A DNA stretch of 64,000 bases from Spinellus fusiger (Eukaryota > Mucoromycota > Mucoromycetes > Mucorales > Phycomycetaceae). A program made the translations under genes and the position numbers. Of the stretch, positions 28,229 through 41,775 are shown piece by piece. The notes below the pieces were generated by a model that made no database searches, was not told the DNA's origin, and was given only the letters and a program-made list of their open reading frames with translations. Within the stretch, counting starts at the first letter, position 1. Each line of letters opens with the position of its first letter. The DNA lies in NCBI GenBank assembly GCA_025094145.1, contig JALLLS010000050.1:1-64000 (forward strand), given 5' to 3'.

Positions 28229-30371
28229 ATGTCTCTTGAGAATATATCAGTCAGCTTATCACGATTGGCTTTGGCAAGAGCCATAAAGACACCTGATGAC
28301 AAAGAGTGTGAGCCTTGGACAAAAAGTGTTATCTTCCATCAGCCCCATGTCGATGCTGCCATGCGAGAGTTGAAGCAGAACCCACAACGACAGAGACAAG
28401 GCCTACAGACAAGACACCAGAATCCACAGTCATTCTCCCCCACCCCTCGACATCCACCAGCCACTGCAAGAAAGACAATGTCTGCTTCTCCTTCTGCTCG
28501 GATCCATTCTCAATATCACTCAGGACCTGAACGAAGAATGAATACACCCACCACTCCAACGGCTGGTTCATTTAATGGGGTGCCTGGTGGAGTGCCAGTA
28601 GGTCCACATGGATCCCTGCGTGGATCTCCCCATGAATCTCAGAAGAGTAGGCGCTCAATATTGGCCGACAAAGGTGATTATCTCTATTCCACATAAGATA
28701 CTTCCTGTCATGGAGGATAGTATCATTGAATTTTTCCCTTTTATTATTACTATGGCTATGGCTATGGCTATGGCTATTACTCATCTTTGTTTTTATTAGC
28801 CAAACATCGGGCCTATATTCCTAGTGATGATGAGGAGGAGGAGGATGAAGACAATAACAAAGAAAGTGATAGTGAAGAAGAATCCTACAATGGCAAACCA
28901 TCTACTCCCATACAACCCGTCTCTCATAAGGGAAAGAATCCAATTGGAAATAGAGAACAAAGAAATAGAGAAATAGAAAATAAGCAAAGAATCGAAGAAG
29001 AGGAAGAGAGCGAAGAAGAGACATTTAGTAAGTGAAAGACATCTAAAAATAAGAAAGTATGCATGAAATGTCACTTATCATGTATATTTCTTGTCATTCT
29101 TCATCATAGAACCACTGCGTCCTGTCAAGAGTAGTAATCCCTCTCCCTTGCCAGCCACTCGTTCTCAGCCCCTGGAAACACAGAATGACAGACAGCTTAT
29201 GGAACAGCATATGCATGCCTTATTACATTTGGAGCAGACCCCAGCTACAGAAGATGCACAACCAAAACACAATTTCACAACAAAGAAATCTGGAGAAGGG
29301 TACACGGAGAACTATATTAACACCGAACACCGCCCAGCAGGAGGAGCAGAAACAGAAGACAATGGCAGTACACCTTCAGTCACAACCAAATCCTTCTCAC
29401 CTTCTCACAGTGGCCAAAGTAGTCCGAAATCTGGTAGAGACCAAGATTATTCCGACTTTAATTCGACCTCCAGCCGACAGCAAACCAAAACAGCCCAGCG
29501 TGCGACTGGACAGTTCGCAATGGACGCCCTTTATTACCAAGCACAGCAGATAAAAATGAACCAATTGGCACAGATCCAGCAATACCAACAGTATGTTCCC
29601 TATCAGCGATTTCCACAGTTTCCACAGTTTCCACAGCATATGGCACCAATGCAACAAGTACAGCAGATGCAGCAGATGCAACAAATGCAACAAGTACAGC
29701 AGATGCAACAAATGCAACAAATGCAGCAGATGCAACAAATGCAACAAATGCAGCAGATGCAACAAGTACAACAAATGCAATCCATACAACCCATACAACC
29801 CATACAGCCCATACAGCCCATACAGCCCATACAACCAACACAGTCAATGTATTCAAATCTACGCTCAAATGCAAATGATTCTAGCTATTCTCTTGATAGA
29901 AAACTCCAGTCAAGCCAAAAGGTACACCCACAGGAAAGACCAGAAACACCACGACGAGCAAGAAAACCAGACTATCCACAGTCCAACACAAGCAATGGTA
30001 CAGGAAACAATACCAAAAACAACCACCAACAAACAACAGCAGATCCACGAAAGAGTAAAGCCTCACCCAACAACAACACCCGCAGCACTGCTACTTATGA
30101 TCCCAATAACTCTCGTAGTGTAGATGCTCGTCGACGATCAGAAATGCTGCTCAATGCACCTACACCGGTCACCAGTCTATCTGCCCCTATGCTGAACAAT
30201 GGATATTCAGTGGGTCCTTCTTTTCCTCAAGGGCAAATGTATCCCGTCAACTCCTCAGGAATTATGATGCCAATGGTGATGAACAACCCTCCCATCCAAA
30301 TGACAAGACAGGCTTCAAATTCAAATATAGCACGAGCAAGCTACATGGGGTTCCAGAACAATGGCTGGTAA
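28229..30371 (+). CDS. Low-complexity Q/M-rich protein of unknown function
   Basis: Exons 28229-28673, 28800-29027 and 29110-30371, in phase, about 644 aa. The N-terminus, MSLENISVSLSRLALARAIK, and the next 25 residues look ordered. Then come a Pro/Ser/Arg-rich region, an acidic Glu/Asp/Ser block with a basic segment around residues 150-225, and a long Gln-rich part in which QQM and QQV triplets repeat about twenty times, followed by IQP repeats. The C-terminal third is Asn/Ser/Pro-rich and basic (ARKPDYPQ, DARRRSEMLLN). No catalytic motif, signal peptide or membrane segment is visible. The composition suits an RNA- or transcription-associated disordered protein, but that is only an inference. 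I do not recognise the family. Confidence 0.72.
29655..29832 (+). repeat. In-frame CAGATG/CAACAA and CCCATACAG repeats
   Basis: An imperfect 9-nt repeat reading Gln-Gln-Met/Val, then a 9-nt repeat reading Ile-Gln-Pro, in the Q/M-rich protein. Confidence 0.92.
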
Positions 30372-30556
30372 TAGAGAGAGAGAGAGAATAAGAGAGAAGA
30401 AATGATAAAGATGAACTTCAAAAGTCATACTCTTTTATACTATCTAAAATACATATATAAACAACATACACATACATATAGACATTTACAAAATAAACAC
30501 TCATCTAATAATACCTATGTACACATCTTTTCTTTTTTTTTTTGTAAATACATGTA

Positions 30557-31836
30557 CAGTGGGGTAGCAAAAAAATTGGCAATTCTAAAAAAAATCCAAT
30601 TGATTTCATATCATCAATAAAGTGTTTTTTCCTGTATCAAAAGAAATAAAACGTATTTTATACTTTAATAAGACCGATGTTATGTTAAAGAAAGGCTATA
30701 GAATCCGTATATGTAATTTATTCTTTATATTACATTTAAAATACTATTAAAAATGTAGTTTTAGTAATGGTTACTCCCACCCTTGTTCTTGATGACTTTT
30801 TGCATTCGTGCTGGCATTGTCTCAATCAAATAATTCCATGTTTTTGGCTCAAAGGAATCTCAAGCTTCTTGTATAATTATCTTAAACTTGTCTATCTTGA
30901 CAGAACCGTTACATCTCTCCTGGACCTTGTCTTTTATCTGCATCTAAAGGTTTTCAATGGGGTTCAGATCGGGTGATTGAGAAGGCCACTCCAAACTATC
31001 AATTCCTATCTCTCTTTTCCAATAACTTGCCACAATACTTTTGTGAGTGAGTGCTCCATCAATATCAATATCAAGTGGTACTCTAGACCCTAGAAACGTA
31101 TCAATGCCTCTTCGTAGACTTTCTTGACAAAATTAACAGCCTTTTGTTCATCCTTCTCAAGCATCACTAGTTCCGACTTCTCACCGTGACGAATGGCTCC
31201 CCAGACCATAACTGAGGATCTTCCACTCTTTTTTATAAGCTTCTCCATCCTTACGCTAAACCTGAACTACTCGACTGTTCTTGCCAATTTCAAAACTACT
31301 TTCGTCAGTCCAGTAGAGATGCTCTTTGGCAAACTTAAGTCTTCTTTCTTGATGTGTTTCATTCCAAAAAAGGTTTCTTCTTTGCCACTCGGCTAAACAT
31401 ACCCTCTTTATGCAACACACGTTTAACAGTGCGCTTGCTGCATTCTTCGGGTATTGCTGCAACTATTTCACTTCAAATCAATCGTCTGTTCTTGCCAACA
31501 ACGTTCAGAAGGTGTCGTATTCCTCTTTCATTGAATATTTTGGGTCTTATCTCTCTTTCTTGGCGTTTGGTAGTTCCTCTTGTCTTTTGTTGATTCAAAA
31601 TAATGTAGATTGTTCGCAGTTTTACTCCAGTTCTTTCAGCTATTTCTTTCACTTTCATATTTGCTTGTCGAAAATTAACAATAGTAGTTTTTGATCATCT
31701 GTTAGTTGTATTGTAAATTAAATATGGATATACTTTTATTAAGAAAGGGAGAAAACTGCTACAAGTGTCTCTTATGTAAGATATGAAATATATCAGGTAT
31801 CTATAAATAAATGCCAATTTTTTTGCTACCCCACTG
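30557..31836 (-). mobile_element. Tc1/mariner-family transposon with perfect 25-bp inverted ends
   Basis: The left end, CAGTGGGGTAGCAAAAAAAT plus TGGCA (30557-30581), is matched exactly by its reverse complement at 31812-31836. Both ends are flanked by TA (30555-30556 and 31837-31838), the classic Tc1/mariner target-site duplication. The 1280-bp interior holds a transposase reading leftward. The element sits between the Q/M-rich gene and GUP1 and interrupts neither. Confidence 0.93.
30740..31690 (-). pseudogene. Broken Tc1/mariner transposase
   Basis: Reading leftward, the first segment (about 31658-31473) has a helix-turn-helix containing RTGVKLRTIYIILNQQ. The next frame (about 31462-31256) holds the WTDESSFEIG motif with the first catalytic Asp of the DDE/D triad. 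A further segment near 30950-30990 has the SPDLNPIEN motif near the third catalytic residue. These pieces lie in different frames separated by stops, so the copy cannot make a full transposase unless introns unlike the host pattern are assumed. Perfect ends with a broken gene suggest fairly recent insertion followed by decay, or mobilisation in trans by another copy. Confidence 0.85.
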
Positions 31837-32065
31837 TACACATCTTTATTATTTTTGTATGGAAAAGAGCTCCATTCAGACTCCGATTATCTACCTGGGA
31901 TTATTTCCAAATAGAGACCGTCATTAGATCAAGGAGTCACACCTCTCCTTGACGCTCTCATAGATCCACACCTTGTTAGACGACTGAATAGCTCATCACA
32001 TCCCCAACCAGAAAGAAAAGAAAAGAAAAGAAAAACATTCCAAGTAGTCCAAGTACTAGACTACT

Positions 32066-34335
32066 ATGGAAACTGAGCAATTTGTACTGAAAGTAATAAA
32101 TGAGCCTCATGTCACGTATGAACAGTCTCCACCCACGATAGCGCCCAAGCTAGTCAACCAAAGCTCACCTTTATCTCCAGCCCTTTGGAATACAAGAGGC
32201 AAGTAGATAGGAGATGAATCATGGGCTATAGAAAAGACAATTGAAACGTTGAATCAATAGAATTCTACTGTTATTATGTCTGTTTTGCTATTGTTGTACC
32301 CTATATGCTCTATGAGGGGTATTCCTTGAGCAAAGGTAGGCCTCACTCGTACTAGAAATACAAGATCAATTGCCATCACTAAACACAAAAATAACATTTT
32401 TGCCCCTACAAAAGAGGATAACCTAAACTACAGTCAGTTTGAACATTTACTTTCCAAAGGCTGGATAATGCAGCGAAGTGTGGTAAGGAGATGGAGGCTT
32501 ATTGATCCTACAATAGCCGATTCCATTCACCAACATCCATTCTACTGTCATAGGACAATAGTGATGTACAATACAGAGGATTTAGAGATAATATTCCAAA
32601 GTTAATACTATTGGCAGCTGTTTATCTTGGTCCAAGCCATCTCTTCCGTCATTATATGGCCTCTAAAACAACAAGCCAATCTGGACCCCTTTATCGTCTC
32701 TACTTTTTCCTATCAGCATCACTTATTATTCTTACTATTCTTTATGGATCTAGTGTTCTCAAGATACTCATTATTGTATCTATGAGTTATACCATTGGTC
32801 AAATGTTCCAGGGTTCTCTATGGAATCCTACCCTGACTTGGGTATTCAGTCTTGGAATGTTATTCCTTAACCAACTTTATCATGGCTATTCCTTTGAAAG
32901 TTTAGGCCAGTCTTTTGCTTGGTTGGACAGCTACCAAGGAATCAACATGCGGTGGCATATTTTGTTTAATTTTACTATACTTCGACTTATTTCATTCAAT
33001 ATGGACAGATACTGGCAAGTAAAGACATCGACATCTCAGTACAATGTATGTGTTCATTAAATCCAACGATACCATTTAACCTTATTTTATCTTGTAGTTA
33101 TTTGAACAAACAAGTGGTACATTTGATGGAGAGTTAATCACAGATAAAATGAGAAATACAATCCCCTGTCCTAAATCAGACTACAACTATGTGTACTTTC
33201 TTGCCTATGTACTTTACATGCCACTCTACATGTGTGGACCTATTATCACTTATAATAATTTTATTTCCCAGGTAAAAAGACATCCGTAGCACAGTATAGA
33301 AAATAAATGCATCTGACATGTCCATCTCACTGAATGAAAACAATGGAATTAGATACGATACCCTTCTCAAAACATAACTACAAGAGGGGTTGCTATGTAC
33401 GCTTTACGTCTCTCTGTTGTCATTCTTGTCATGGAGATAACCCTACACTTTATTTATGTGGTTGCCATCAGCAAGGCAAAGGCATGGGATGGAGACAGTG
33501 CCTTTCAACTAAGCATGATTGGATACTTTAATCTACTTATTATATGGATGAAACTCTTGATTCCATGGAGATTCTTTCGACTGTGGGCACTCATGGATGG
33601 ACTATGGCCCGAGGAAAACATGGTACGCTGTATGTCGAACAATTTCTCAGCTCAGCGCTTTTGGAAAAGCTGGCATCGTTCCTTCAACCTATGGACCATT
33701 AGGTAAACTTCATAACAACAGTCTCATAGGTGTTCATAAGATAAGATAACACATCGCTTTCTTCATTTATTCAGGTATATCTACATACCCTTGGGGGGCT
33801 CAAAGTACATGATATACAATATATGGATTGTGTTTACCTTTGTGGCTGTATGGCATGACATTGAGTTGAAACTGTTTGCTTGGGGATGGCTTATTTGTCT
33901 TTTCCTTGTTCCAGAAATAGTAGCATCAAGAGTGTATAGCTTTGCAAAGGTAAATTCATAGCCATTGTAGAGGTATTCGAGGGATGAATAATACTGACAC
34001 CAATGGTTTTTTTTAGTATGGCCAAACAAAATATTACCGTTTCATTTGTGGGGTGGGTGCAGTGGGGAATATACTGATGATGATGGCAGCCAATCTTGTG
34101 GGATTCAGTATTGGTCTAGATGGCTTGAAAAGTACAGTCTCAAATATGTTTAGAACAAATGAAGGTAAAGAGTTGAAATCATTGACTAGTATTCTATTAT
34201 CATTGGCTAATAATGAGGTGTGTAGGTTTTCTTTTCTTTTTAATTGCATGTGTTTGTATCTTTGTTGGCGTTCAAGTCATGTTTGAGATACGAGCATCAG
34301 AAAAAAGGAGAGGAGATCCGAAATGGAAGATGTAA
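32066..34335 (+). CDS. GUP1: GUP1-type membrane-bound O-acyltransferase (MBOAT)
   Basis: Eight exons, 32066-32198, 32340-32482, 32554-33045, 33098-33271, 33353-33702, 33775-33949, 34017-34164 and 34226-34335, about 574 aa, close to the fungal GUP1 length. In known fungi GUP1 remodels GPI-anchor lipids in the ER membrane and affects glycerol uptake and membrane organisation. Matching segments: [57 protein letters not shown] (the Asn/His-region motif), and [11 protein letters not shown] with the invariant MBOAT histidine at about 458. Around ten hydrophobic segments are visible. The first intron (32199-32339) has a GC donor (GCAAGT); no GT donor keeps the phase. The gene begins about 230 bp after the Tc1 element. 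Confidence 0.93.
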
Positions 34336-37300
34336 AAAGGATACTATAAAGAAAGAATCCCCATCTTTTCTTTCCTTCTTTCTTATGTAATAGTGTAAAA
34401 AGGCTCTTTTGCTTAAGATAACTTATTGAATACTATTCTCATCAAAATCAATCATTCCATTGTTACAGCTGCTTGAAGAAAGATGAAAGCACTTTATGTA
34501 AACAGTGTGTCGAACAAGAGCTCATGTCAGTTGAACATACTTATCGATCAAATGTCTCTATACCATGAGTTACATTTCTTATCTTCCACAGCAGAGTTGT
34601 GTCTTTTTCCCATACTATATCTAATCTTCATGTAAGAGTATAAATAGACACATTCTGTTCTTCATATTACCTTATGGAAATAGAGAGATGCCATGCTATT
34701 ATAAAGGTGATTATTCCCCGACACATAGTCCAAAGATATAAGTGTCTATGCTATCTTATTATCCCAGACTATTGCATGATATTAACAAATACAGAATGTA
34801 GACTATACATTTTCACTAAGAAATACTCCTTAATGACAGTTAATAGAATATTTATTATATATAAGTATTTATGGGTATCAAGCTATCTCCATAAATTATA
34901 GTGTATGTGTTACTAATTAAATGCATATTTAATGTTATTAAGATAATATCCATTGAAGAAATTCTATGAAAAGAATAAGAAAATAAAGAATTACTGGGCT
35001 ATCCTGACAAGCCAAAAAAACACTTGCTCTTATCCCAAAAAGAATAAGAAAAAGAAAAACTTGAAGGTTACTACTATTCAATTGTACTAATGATGTCATT
35101 TCAACTATGGACTCTTTTACAAAACATTTGATATAGTTGATACCATTGGTTTCTTTCGACTTCAAACAATGAACTACTGTACAATCAACCCGTGCTATTC
35201 TACCACAACCACTATATACACTTCAATCTTAATTTTATAGAGTGAAAATCCACTTGTTGTGCTTAAATGATGTGAAATATAGAACCCAACTACATCCACA
35301 GGAAGAGGAATCAAAATCTCATCCATATTTATACCAATCTCATTGATAAATATTGCTATCATCTCAGAAAAGAGTATGATTCATTTTCAAAAAAAAAAAA
35401 CATAATACACACTCTTATGCAGTCATAAAGAAGCCCTGGATGACCTAGAGAACAAAGAACTCATACTCAACCTAATTCATAAATGTCTCTACTGAATACA
35501 CAATTGTTAATATTCTATTCTGTAGTCTAATGAGTCATGATTCAAGCACATAAGTTGTAATAGAAATAACACTATTCTTAATAAAATGATAATACAGATT
35601 CTCTTCTCGGGTACTTGGCAAAAAAAAAGAAAAGAAAAAAGAAAATTAGGGTGACAATAAAATAATAACACGGGGTTGTTCTAATGGTGAAGATATTGGG
35701 AGTATGTGCATTGTCAAGGGTACTACTATGGACCCCGAAAGGTAGATCGATGTCATGAAGGAGATGTACTGTGTCTGGTTTCTCCATTTTTTCTGGGGCT
35801 CTGGGGCTAATTGCTTTATTTATATCTATATCTATACCTTTACATAATAAAGCACTAAAATCTCCACATAATTAATGGCTAGAAGGCACACTAAGCTGAA
35901 AAAGGTATAGAAGCCATACCTGGCAAGTCTTAATAATGCTAAGATTTTCTTACAATTGTATATCTTTAAATCCTAATTATTTTATTTTTATTTTATTTTT
36001 ATTTTATATAAAGAATAAGGGGCAAGTCATAAAGTGTGCGTTGTATCGACTGTAATAAGAAATAAAGGGCAATTGAAGGATGCCTTGTTCCTGGAATGAG
36101 GAGACATGCCTCAAGACTTCATCAAAACCCTCACTGCCAACCCAAGATGGAGACGTCAGACAAAGGCAGATACTAAGATAGACACACCAAAGAATGACTA
36201 AATGATATGCTTTCTCTTTCTCTCTTTAATGCTTCAAATTCTTGTCTATATTCTTCATAAAAGTATATCAATGAACAACCAAACCATAATAATGAGTAGA
36301 TTACACAGAATAGACGAGGCTAAACTACTTTCTATTCAGCCACTCTATGGAGCATCCGTTTCTTGTCAAGTTCATCTTTTCATAATGCCTTTGTTCTATA
36401 TTTGTTTGTGTAAGATTAGCTAATTTTATTTATTAGAATTAAGCATTGTCCTCATATTCTCTTTATATTTATGTCTCCAGTCTCTTCTTTATATGTATGA
36501 TATTATTGATTGTTTGAGGATAGACTGTTGTTGCAATTACTCTTATATTGATTAATTTGAATAATTTACCAAATTGATTACCATGTTGCTTTATTTAGAT
36601 TAATTTAATGTATTTATGTTATTAGAGAGAATAAACGTGGTCAGCACTTTATTCAAACATTAAAGCTTAAGAATACAGAAATCTATTCAAAGCTAGAAAT
36701 AAGCTTTCTGATGGTTGTTGTTATGGTTATAATGTTCAACCCTATGAGTGTCATAAAAACATCATTATCCTCATTAAGAGATTATCAAAGACTATTTAGA
36801 ATAAAGTTTTCTTCTCCTACACGTAGTCATTTTTTTTATTCCATACATTGAGTCTATACCAAGTCATTCCATAAGAAGCATATACATATAAGAAAAGAAA
36901 AGAAAATCAATGCATCTGCACTGCAGTTTGATAGATATAAAGCACAACAAAAATGGGTACCGATGGCTGCAATGTGTGTCCCTATTGAAGATGTATAGCC
37001 TGGCATCCTAGTCACTCTCCATCAAAACAAATGATAAATATGAGTTGTAGCTATTCTGCTCACTTGCTCTGCTCACTTGTGGATAGACCAATAGAGTCTA
37101 CAAACAAAAAGGTTTATTTGTCACTTGTATTGGTTCTTTAATCCAGAATGAAATAAGGAAGAGTTCCAAGTACCTTTCACTCTGTCCAGCATAGAAGAGA
37201 AAACTTCATTTCAAATCCCATCATAGGTAACCAATGTCCTATTTAAAAGATGGAAAGACATTTGCCTGTCAGATGTTATGTCATGCAGCATATAAATAGC

Positions 37301-38508
37301 TGACTATTCACTCCTTGTAAGAACTCTACTATCGATGGTCTGTAATAAACTTTATTATATTCTTTACAATAGCAGCTCTAAATGTAGTCCAAGACGCATA
37401 GAATAGACTAAATATGGTTTGATGGTAAACCTTTTTTCCCTCTCTCTTCAACAGAATTGGCATTCCCTAATCAACATTGTTCTATTCATCTTTTCTTTGG
37501 AAGAAAGGATGTTGTATTCCAAACAATAGATTCTTGCCTCTATCACTATGCAGACAAGAAAGAGGAAACAGAATGACATTGATCATACTATTAGTTGATA
37601 CTGCATAGACAGCCAAGAGGGTGTTTCTTATACACAAGTTGTAATGAATAAAATGGTATTTGGATTGACCTTTTATGTATATTATTTTTAGTAATCTTGG
37701 GCATGGTGTCTTCTTCCACGTACTATTTTATCCATCTGCACTGGACATGAATATTCAACACCCTGTATTTCCATAGAGACCAGACCATCTGTTTATTTCT
37801 TTTGTTTGTTTTTATTAATAAATATGGGTCAACGGACACTATTGCCGCCTGGTTGATTATGTCTTTGTGCACGCGTAACACACTCCGTATGATTCTTGTA
37901 CGCCTGTGTGTCTTACAGAGGGAGAGTGATCGTACTTGATTTTAGTACTACCAAGGTCCGTAAGGCAGTATCTCTCTCGTCCCAGCCATTGTCCCCGTCA
38001 TTTGTCTCTAAAAAAGGCCAAGCTCTCCCTCCAATGCCAACGATGCCTCCAAGAGAGGGGTTTCTTGTTCTCTGCCAAGGCCATTCTAAAAGCATGGAGA
38101 TGTTATGAGGAACTACGCACAGACAGCATGAGTGCTATTCTGGAACATATAAGGAAATAGAGTTTTATTAAGTTTCCCTTACTGTAGGGCAAAAATAATA
38201 AGAAATCTTGTAATGAAAAAAAAAAACCTATCCAAGAATTCACTCCATAAGTGTCTATTCTAAAGCCTATTTAAATTTCACTTTTTCTTTTTTTTTCTTT
38301 TCTCATAACTCCACTCATTTCTCCTCTCTCTTTTTATCCTTTTACTCTCTTTTGCTTTTTTTCTTTCTCTCATCCCATTTCCCACTCCGCACTACATACT
38401 CCTCCACCTTAACCTTCACTCTTAACCTTTCCTTGCTCCTGTTTCTGTGCCTGTTTTTATTCTCTGCTCTTTTATTCTCCCCTGTAAACACAACCCATTC
38501 TCCTATTC
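34336..38508. other. Long AT-rich intergenic region with one weak gene candidate
   Basis: About 4.2 kb. Most short frames are AT-driven. Apart from the candidate at 37837-38160, listed separately, I find no domain or coherent exon chain on either strand. A C/T-rich tract at 38280-38500 is probably the promoter of the following gene. A/T homopolymers occur near 35388 and 38218. Confidence 0.5.
37837..38160 (+). other. Possible gene fragment, GC-richer than its surroundings
   Basis: Balanced base composition stands out from the AT-rich flanks. One frame (37896-38108) reads RVIVLDFSTTKVRKAVSLS and continues to a stop. Another, overlapping frame ends in KAILKAWRCYEELRTDSM plus about ten residues and looks equally protein-like. 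No single splice joins them into one convincing protein, so this may be a frameshifted relic or a gene whose other exons I have not found. No family recognised. Confidence 0.25.
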
Positions 38509-41500
38509 ATGCCACACCTTCGACATACCAGCTACGATGGCTATTTGGAGTCAGACGAATTTATTGACCTTGACCGTGCGTTTGACCAGGATGGCCCCTC
38601 TAGTCCTACTTCCACCACCACACGCCTTTGTCACTATCCTCCCATTTCATTCCAGAGTATTGACGACGAAGAGCTGAGGCATTTCACGCGTACACTCGTC
38701 ACTCCCCGTCCTCATTCAAATATGCCCTACACTCACCGTCTGTCCCATCAAAAAGGGCAAGTTGACCTTGAGTTGGCTTCAGAGACTGGCAAACTGTCTC
38801 TCTCACAAAGAATGCGAAGTGAGAGTGTTATGCTATTCCACCAGATCGATAATGGTAAGGGCTCTATCTGTTCCTATTCTATTTCTATTCTATTTCTATT
38901 CTATTCCTATTCTATTTCTATTCCTATTTTTCAGTGTCTGATGTATGCAAATATTTGAAACTTGGCTAGTGCAAGTCAGTGACAATGTATGTATGCTAAC
39001 ATGAGAAATGTGTAATTCTTTTTATTGCCATTTCAAGGCGATGAAGATGTCTCTTTTGATCTTGTCTCCAGTGATCTTAAGGACCTCATTGACTATTCTC
39101 TTGTACCTGAAATGATATCCCGACCTGCAAGTAGGACACCTTTTGCTACACAGAACTACAACAGGTAAAATGGCAGTGTTACATTGTATTCTTATTGTTC
39201 TCACTAGACACTCAGCTCCGTCCGATAAAGAGACCCAACCCACATACAATGCATTTGCTCAGTCATTAAAGAGAGCACAGCATGCAACTCATAGACCAAC
39301 AGAAGCACGCAACAAAGACTATACACCTCAAATACCCTTCCAGAAGTCTTTCTCTCCAGAAAGAAAGACAGAGTCCATAGGAAGACATAAAATGGCAGTA
39401 GAAACTCACACTCTAAGTAGCAGTTCTACAAGAACATCAGAAAACAGTCATTCACCAGCACAGACACAAGTAACAGCACCAACACAAGCACCAGAGCTGC
39501 CATTACTGCCATTGGACTACCGTCCTCAGGAATCTGCTCATAAGATGCTTCCTAGAACCATTCGACTGGATAGGACATCAAGTACGAGAGGACGTCCAAG
39601 TCAGTCAGCTGCCACTACACAGCGAGAACGTAAAATATCAGACAATGCCATCACAGCCACGCGAAATCGATCCAGACTCAACCCCAAAGACAAGCGCTAT
39701 AGTATGGATGTCTCTCTGTATGCTTCTCAATATGATAAAGGTACTCGTCTTCCTCCTTCATCAGATGCACTGTGTGAGAACAACCTCAGACCCCTTCGAC
39801 AGGCCCATACACTAGCAATGAGTCAGCAAGAAAGGAGACAGCGTCATGGCACGGGAGAATCAGGAAGTGTAATATCGACATTTGCACTAACAGAAATGTT
39901 GGCAAATCATGAGACATGTATGCTGGAGAATGAAGAAACACCACTGGATTGGGATGATACTATGACACTACGCTCCTACAGCAGATCAGATGGACCTGCA
40001 CAAAGGCCTCTTTCTGCTCATTACCCTTCATTGAACTCTAAATCCTCTGTCTATTCTCCAAAGTCTATCCAGAGAATGGTGCCTGACAGTATAGCCACCA
40101 GAAATCGCACTCTATCTACACCAGAGAAGTATAAATTAAGCTTAAACACATTGGCCAGCAAACAGCAGATTCTCCCCAGGCCACGCACTGTCTCTTTGCC
40201 TCAAAAAGAAAGACCCAAAGAAGAGACACGCGCTACTCAAACAGATTCCATCGAGCCCCTTGATACCTTCCAGCAGGCTGTAGAAAGGCTCAGAAAAGAC
40301 AGCAATGCAAGTCGCCACGGAAACACCGCCTATACCAACAGAGAGATGGTGTCTCATTCTGAACCCACCTCTCGTATGAAAGAAGTACTCCCTACCACAC
40401 CAAGGCTCTCTGACAACCACACCACCCGCTCAATAATGACTGCGCGACAGACAAGAAACATCGAATTCAAAACACAAGAAGCACAAACAACAGCAGTCGA
40501 TATGGATTCATCTACTTGGACACTCTCCAGTGCAAGTCAGTCAGGAGGATCAAGTATTTTTGAACCAAGTTCTCCTGAAGGACAACCCACAAGTGGAGAC
40601 TCTTCCTTAAGCAATTCTCCCTCTGATGCTATTGTGGCTGTAGATACAAAGACACAGGCAAAAGCACATTCTATGGATGAGCATAATAAAGCAACAGAAC
40701 GTATGAAAAAGGAGACAATACTCAGCAGTCTTAGACATCGCCCAACACGCACTGACCATCGTCGACAATCAGCATCTGTTCCCACTGCTTATACACCTGT
40801 TGAGAAGAAACGACACTCTATGGTAGTGGACATGAGAGAGAAAGAGAAGAGCCCCATTGTAGGATCTCGTGTGACATTCGGCATGGACAGTCCAAGAGAG
40901 ATGAGAGCCGTAAAGCAAAGAATGGTGGGATCACGCACTTTTCATTCTGACATAAAGGTAAATATTCCTACATGAATATAATATCTTCATCATTGGATCT
41001 GGGCTGTGCTTATAAATAAATACTCTCTTGGTAGAGAGATGGGCAGAGCTTTCGTGAGACAATAAGAACATATCCTACTCCTGTGAAGTCAGTGACAGAG
41101 TCTGCCAAAGAAGTGTTAGCAGACATTCGTCAACGCAGACAGGGACTGAGCTCTCAAACAAAGATCCATGGAGAGACTGTTTTAGAGTCAAAGAAATCCC
41201 CAAAACCCAATGTTCTTCCTCAATTGTCTTTACGGCGCAAAACAGTAGTGGGTTACGAGACAAAGCAACACAGTGTCACGGACACGACTCATCGTACGAA
41301 TTCAAGGGAATCTACCCCCCATCTCCAAAAGTCAAAAGTCAAAATTCAAAGAACACCAACCGAGTCTATTTCTATTTCTGGTCCAGGAGATTACCGCTAT
41401 CGAACGGAGCCACTGGATGCTGTCCAGAGAACTCGGGCAGTAGATCGCCTCAGTAGTCGGCGTCATAGCAGTTTTATAGAGTCAAAATCTAGCGTAGAGG

Positions 41501-41775
41501 AAGGTAAACATATACATACATGGATCTACACTATAGTCCATTGATGTAAATTTATGTCTTACTCATTCTTATCTTACACATTAGGGAAATATACAACAGC
41601 AAAGGCACGAAGAGATTATATGTCCTATACACCCAAAGACAATACCATCATTCGTCCAGTACCTTCAGAGTCACGTCTTCCTAGGCGATCGTCGTTCTTG
41701 GGAGATCCTTCTTCTTCCACTACTACTATCACCTCCACCACTTCTACCAACTACCGTCGTCATGGCAATAAGTAG
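38509..41775 (+). CDS. Large Ser/Thr/Arg-rich, probably disordered protein of unknown function
   Basis: Five exons in phase: 38509-38854, 39038-39164, 39208-40957, 41035-41503 and 41585-41775, about 960 aa. The start ATG at 38509 follows a long C/T-rich tract. The N-terminus is acidic and contains SDEFIDLDRAFDQDG; most of the rest is rich in Ser, Thr, Arg, Gln and Pro with many basic-Ser clusters (for example RRHSSF, RRQSAS, KKRHSM), which are plausible kinase sites. A more ordered, helical stretch near the C-terminal third contains SVTESAKEVLADIRQRRQ. No enzyme motif, membrane segment or zinc finger is visible. The frames stay open for 1750 nt in one exon with non-repetitive coding bias, so the gene is real, but I cannot assign a function. 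It could be a scaffold or cytoskeletal regulator; that is a guess. Confidence 0.75.
38872..38935. repeat. (TTCTATTTCTA)n repeat in an intron
   Basis: TTCTAT/TCCTAT units fill much of the first intron (38855-39037) of the disordered-protein gene. Confidence 0.85.

Noticed and set aside
29397..29874. Minus-strand frames opposite the QQM repeats
   Set aside because: Low-complexity antisense of a 9-nt repeat; no domain.
32199..32202. A GT donor at 32202 (GTAGAT) for the first GUP1 intron
   Set aside because: It leaves the wrong phase for the next exon; the GC donor at 32199 keeps it.
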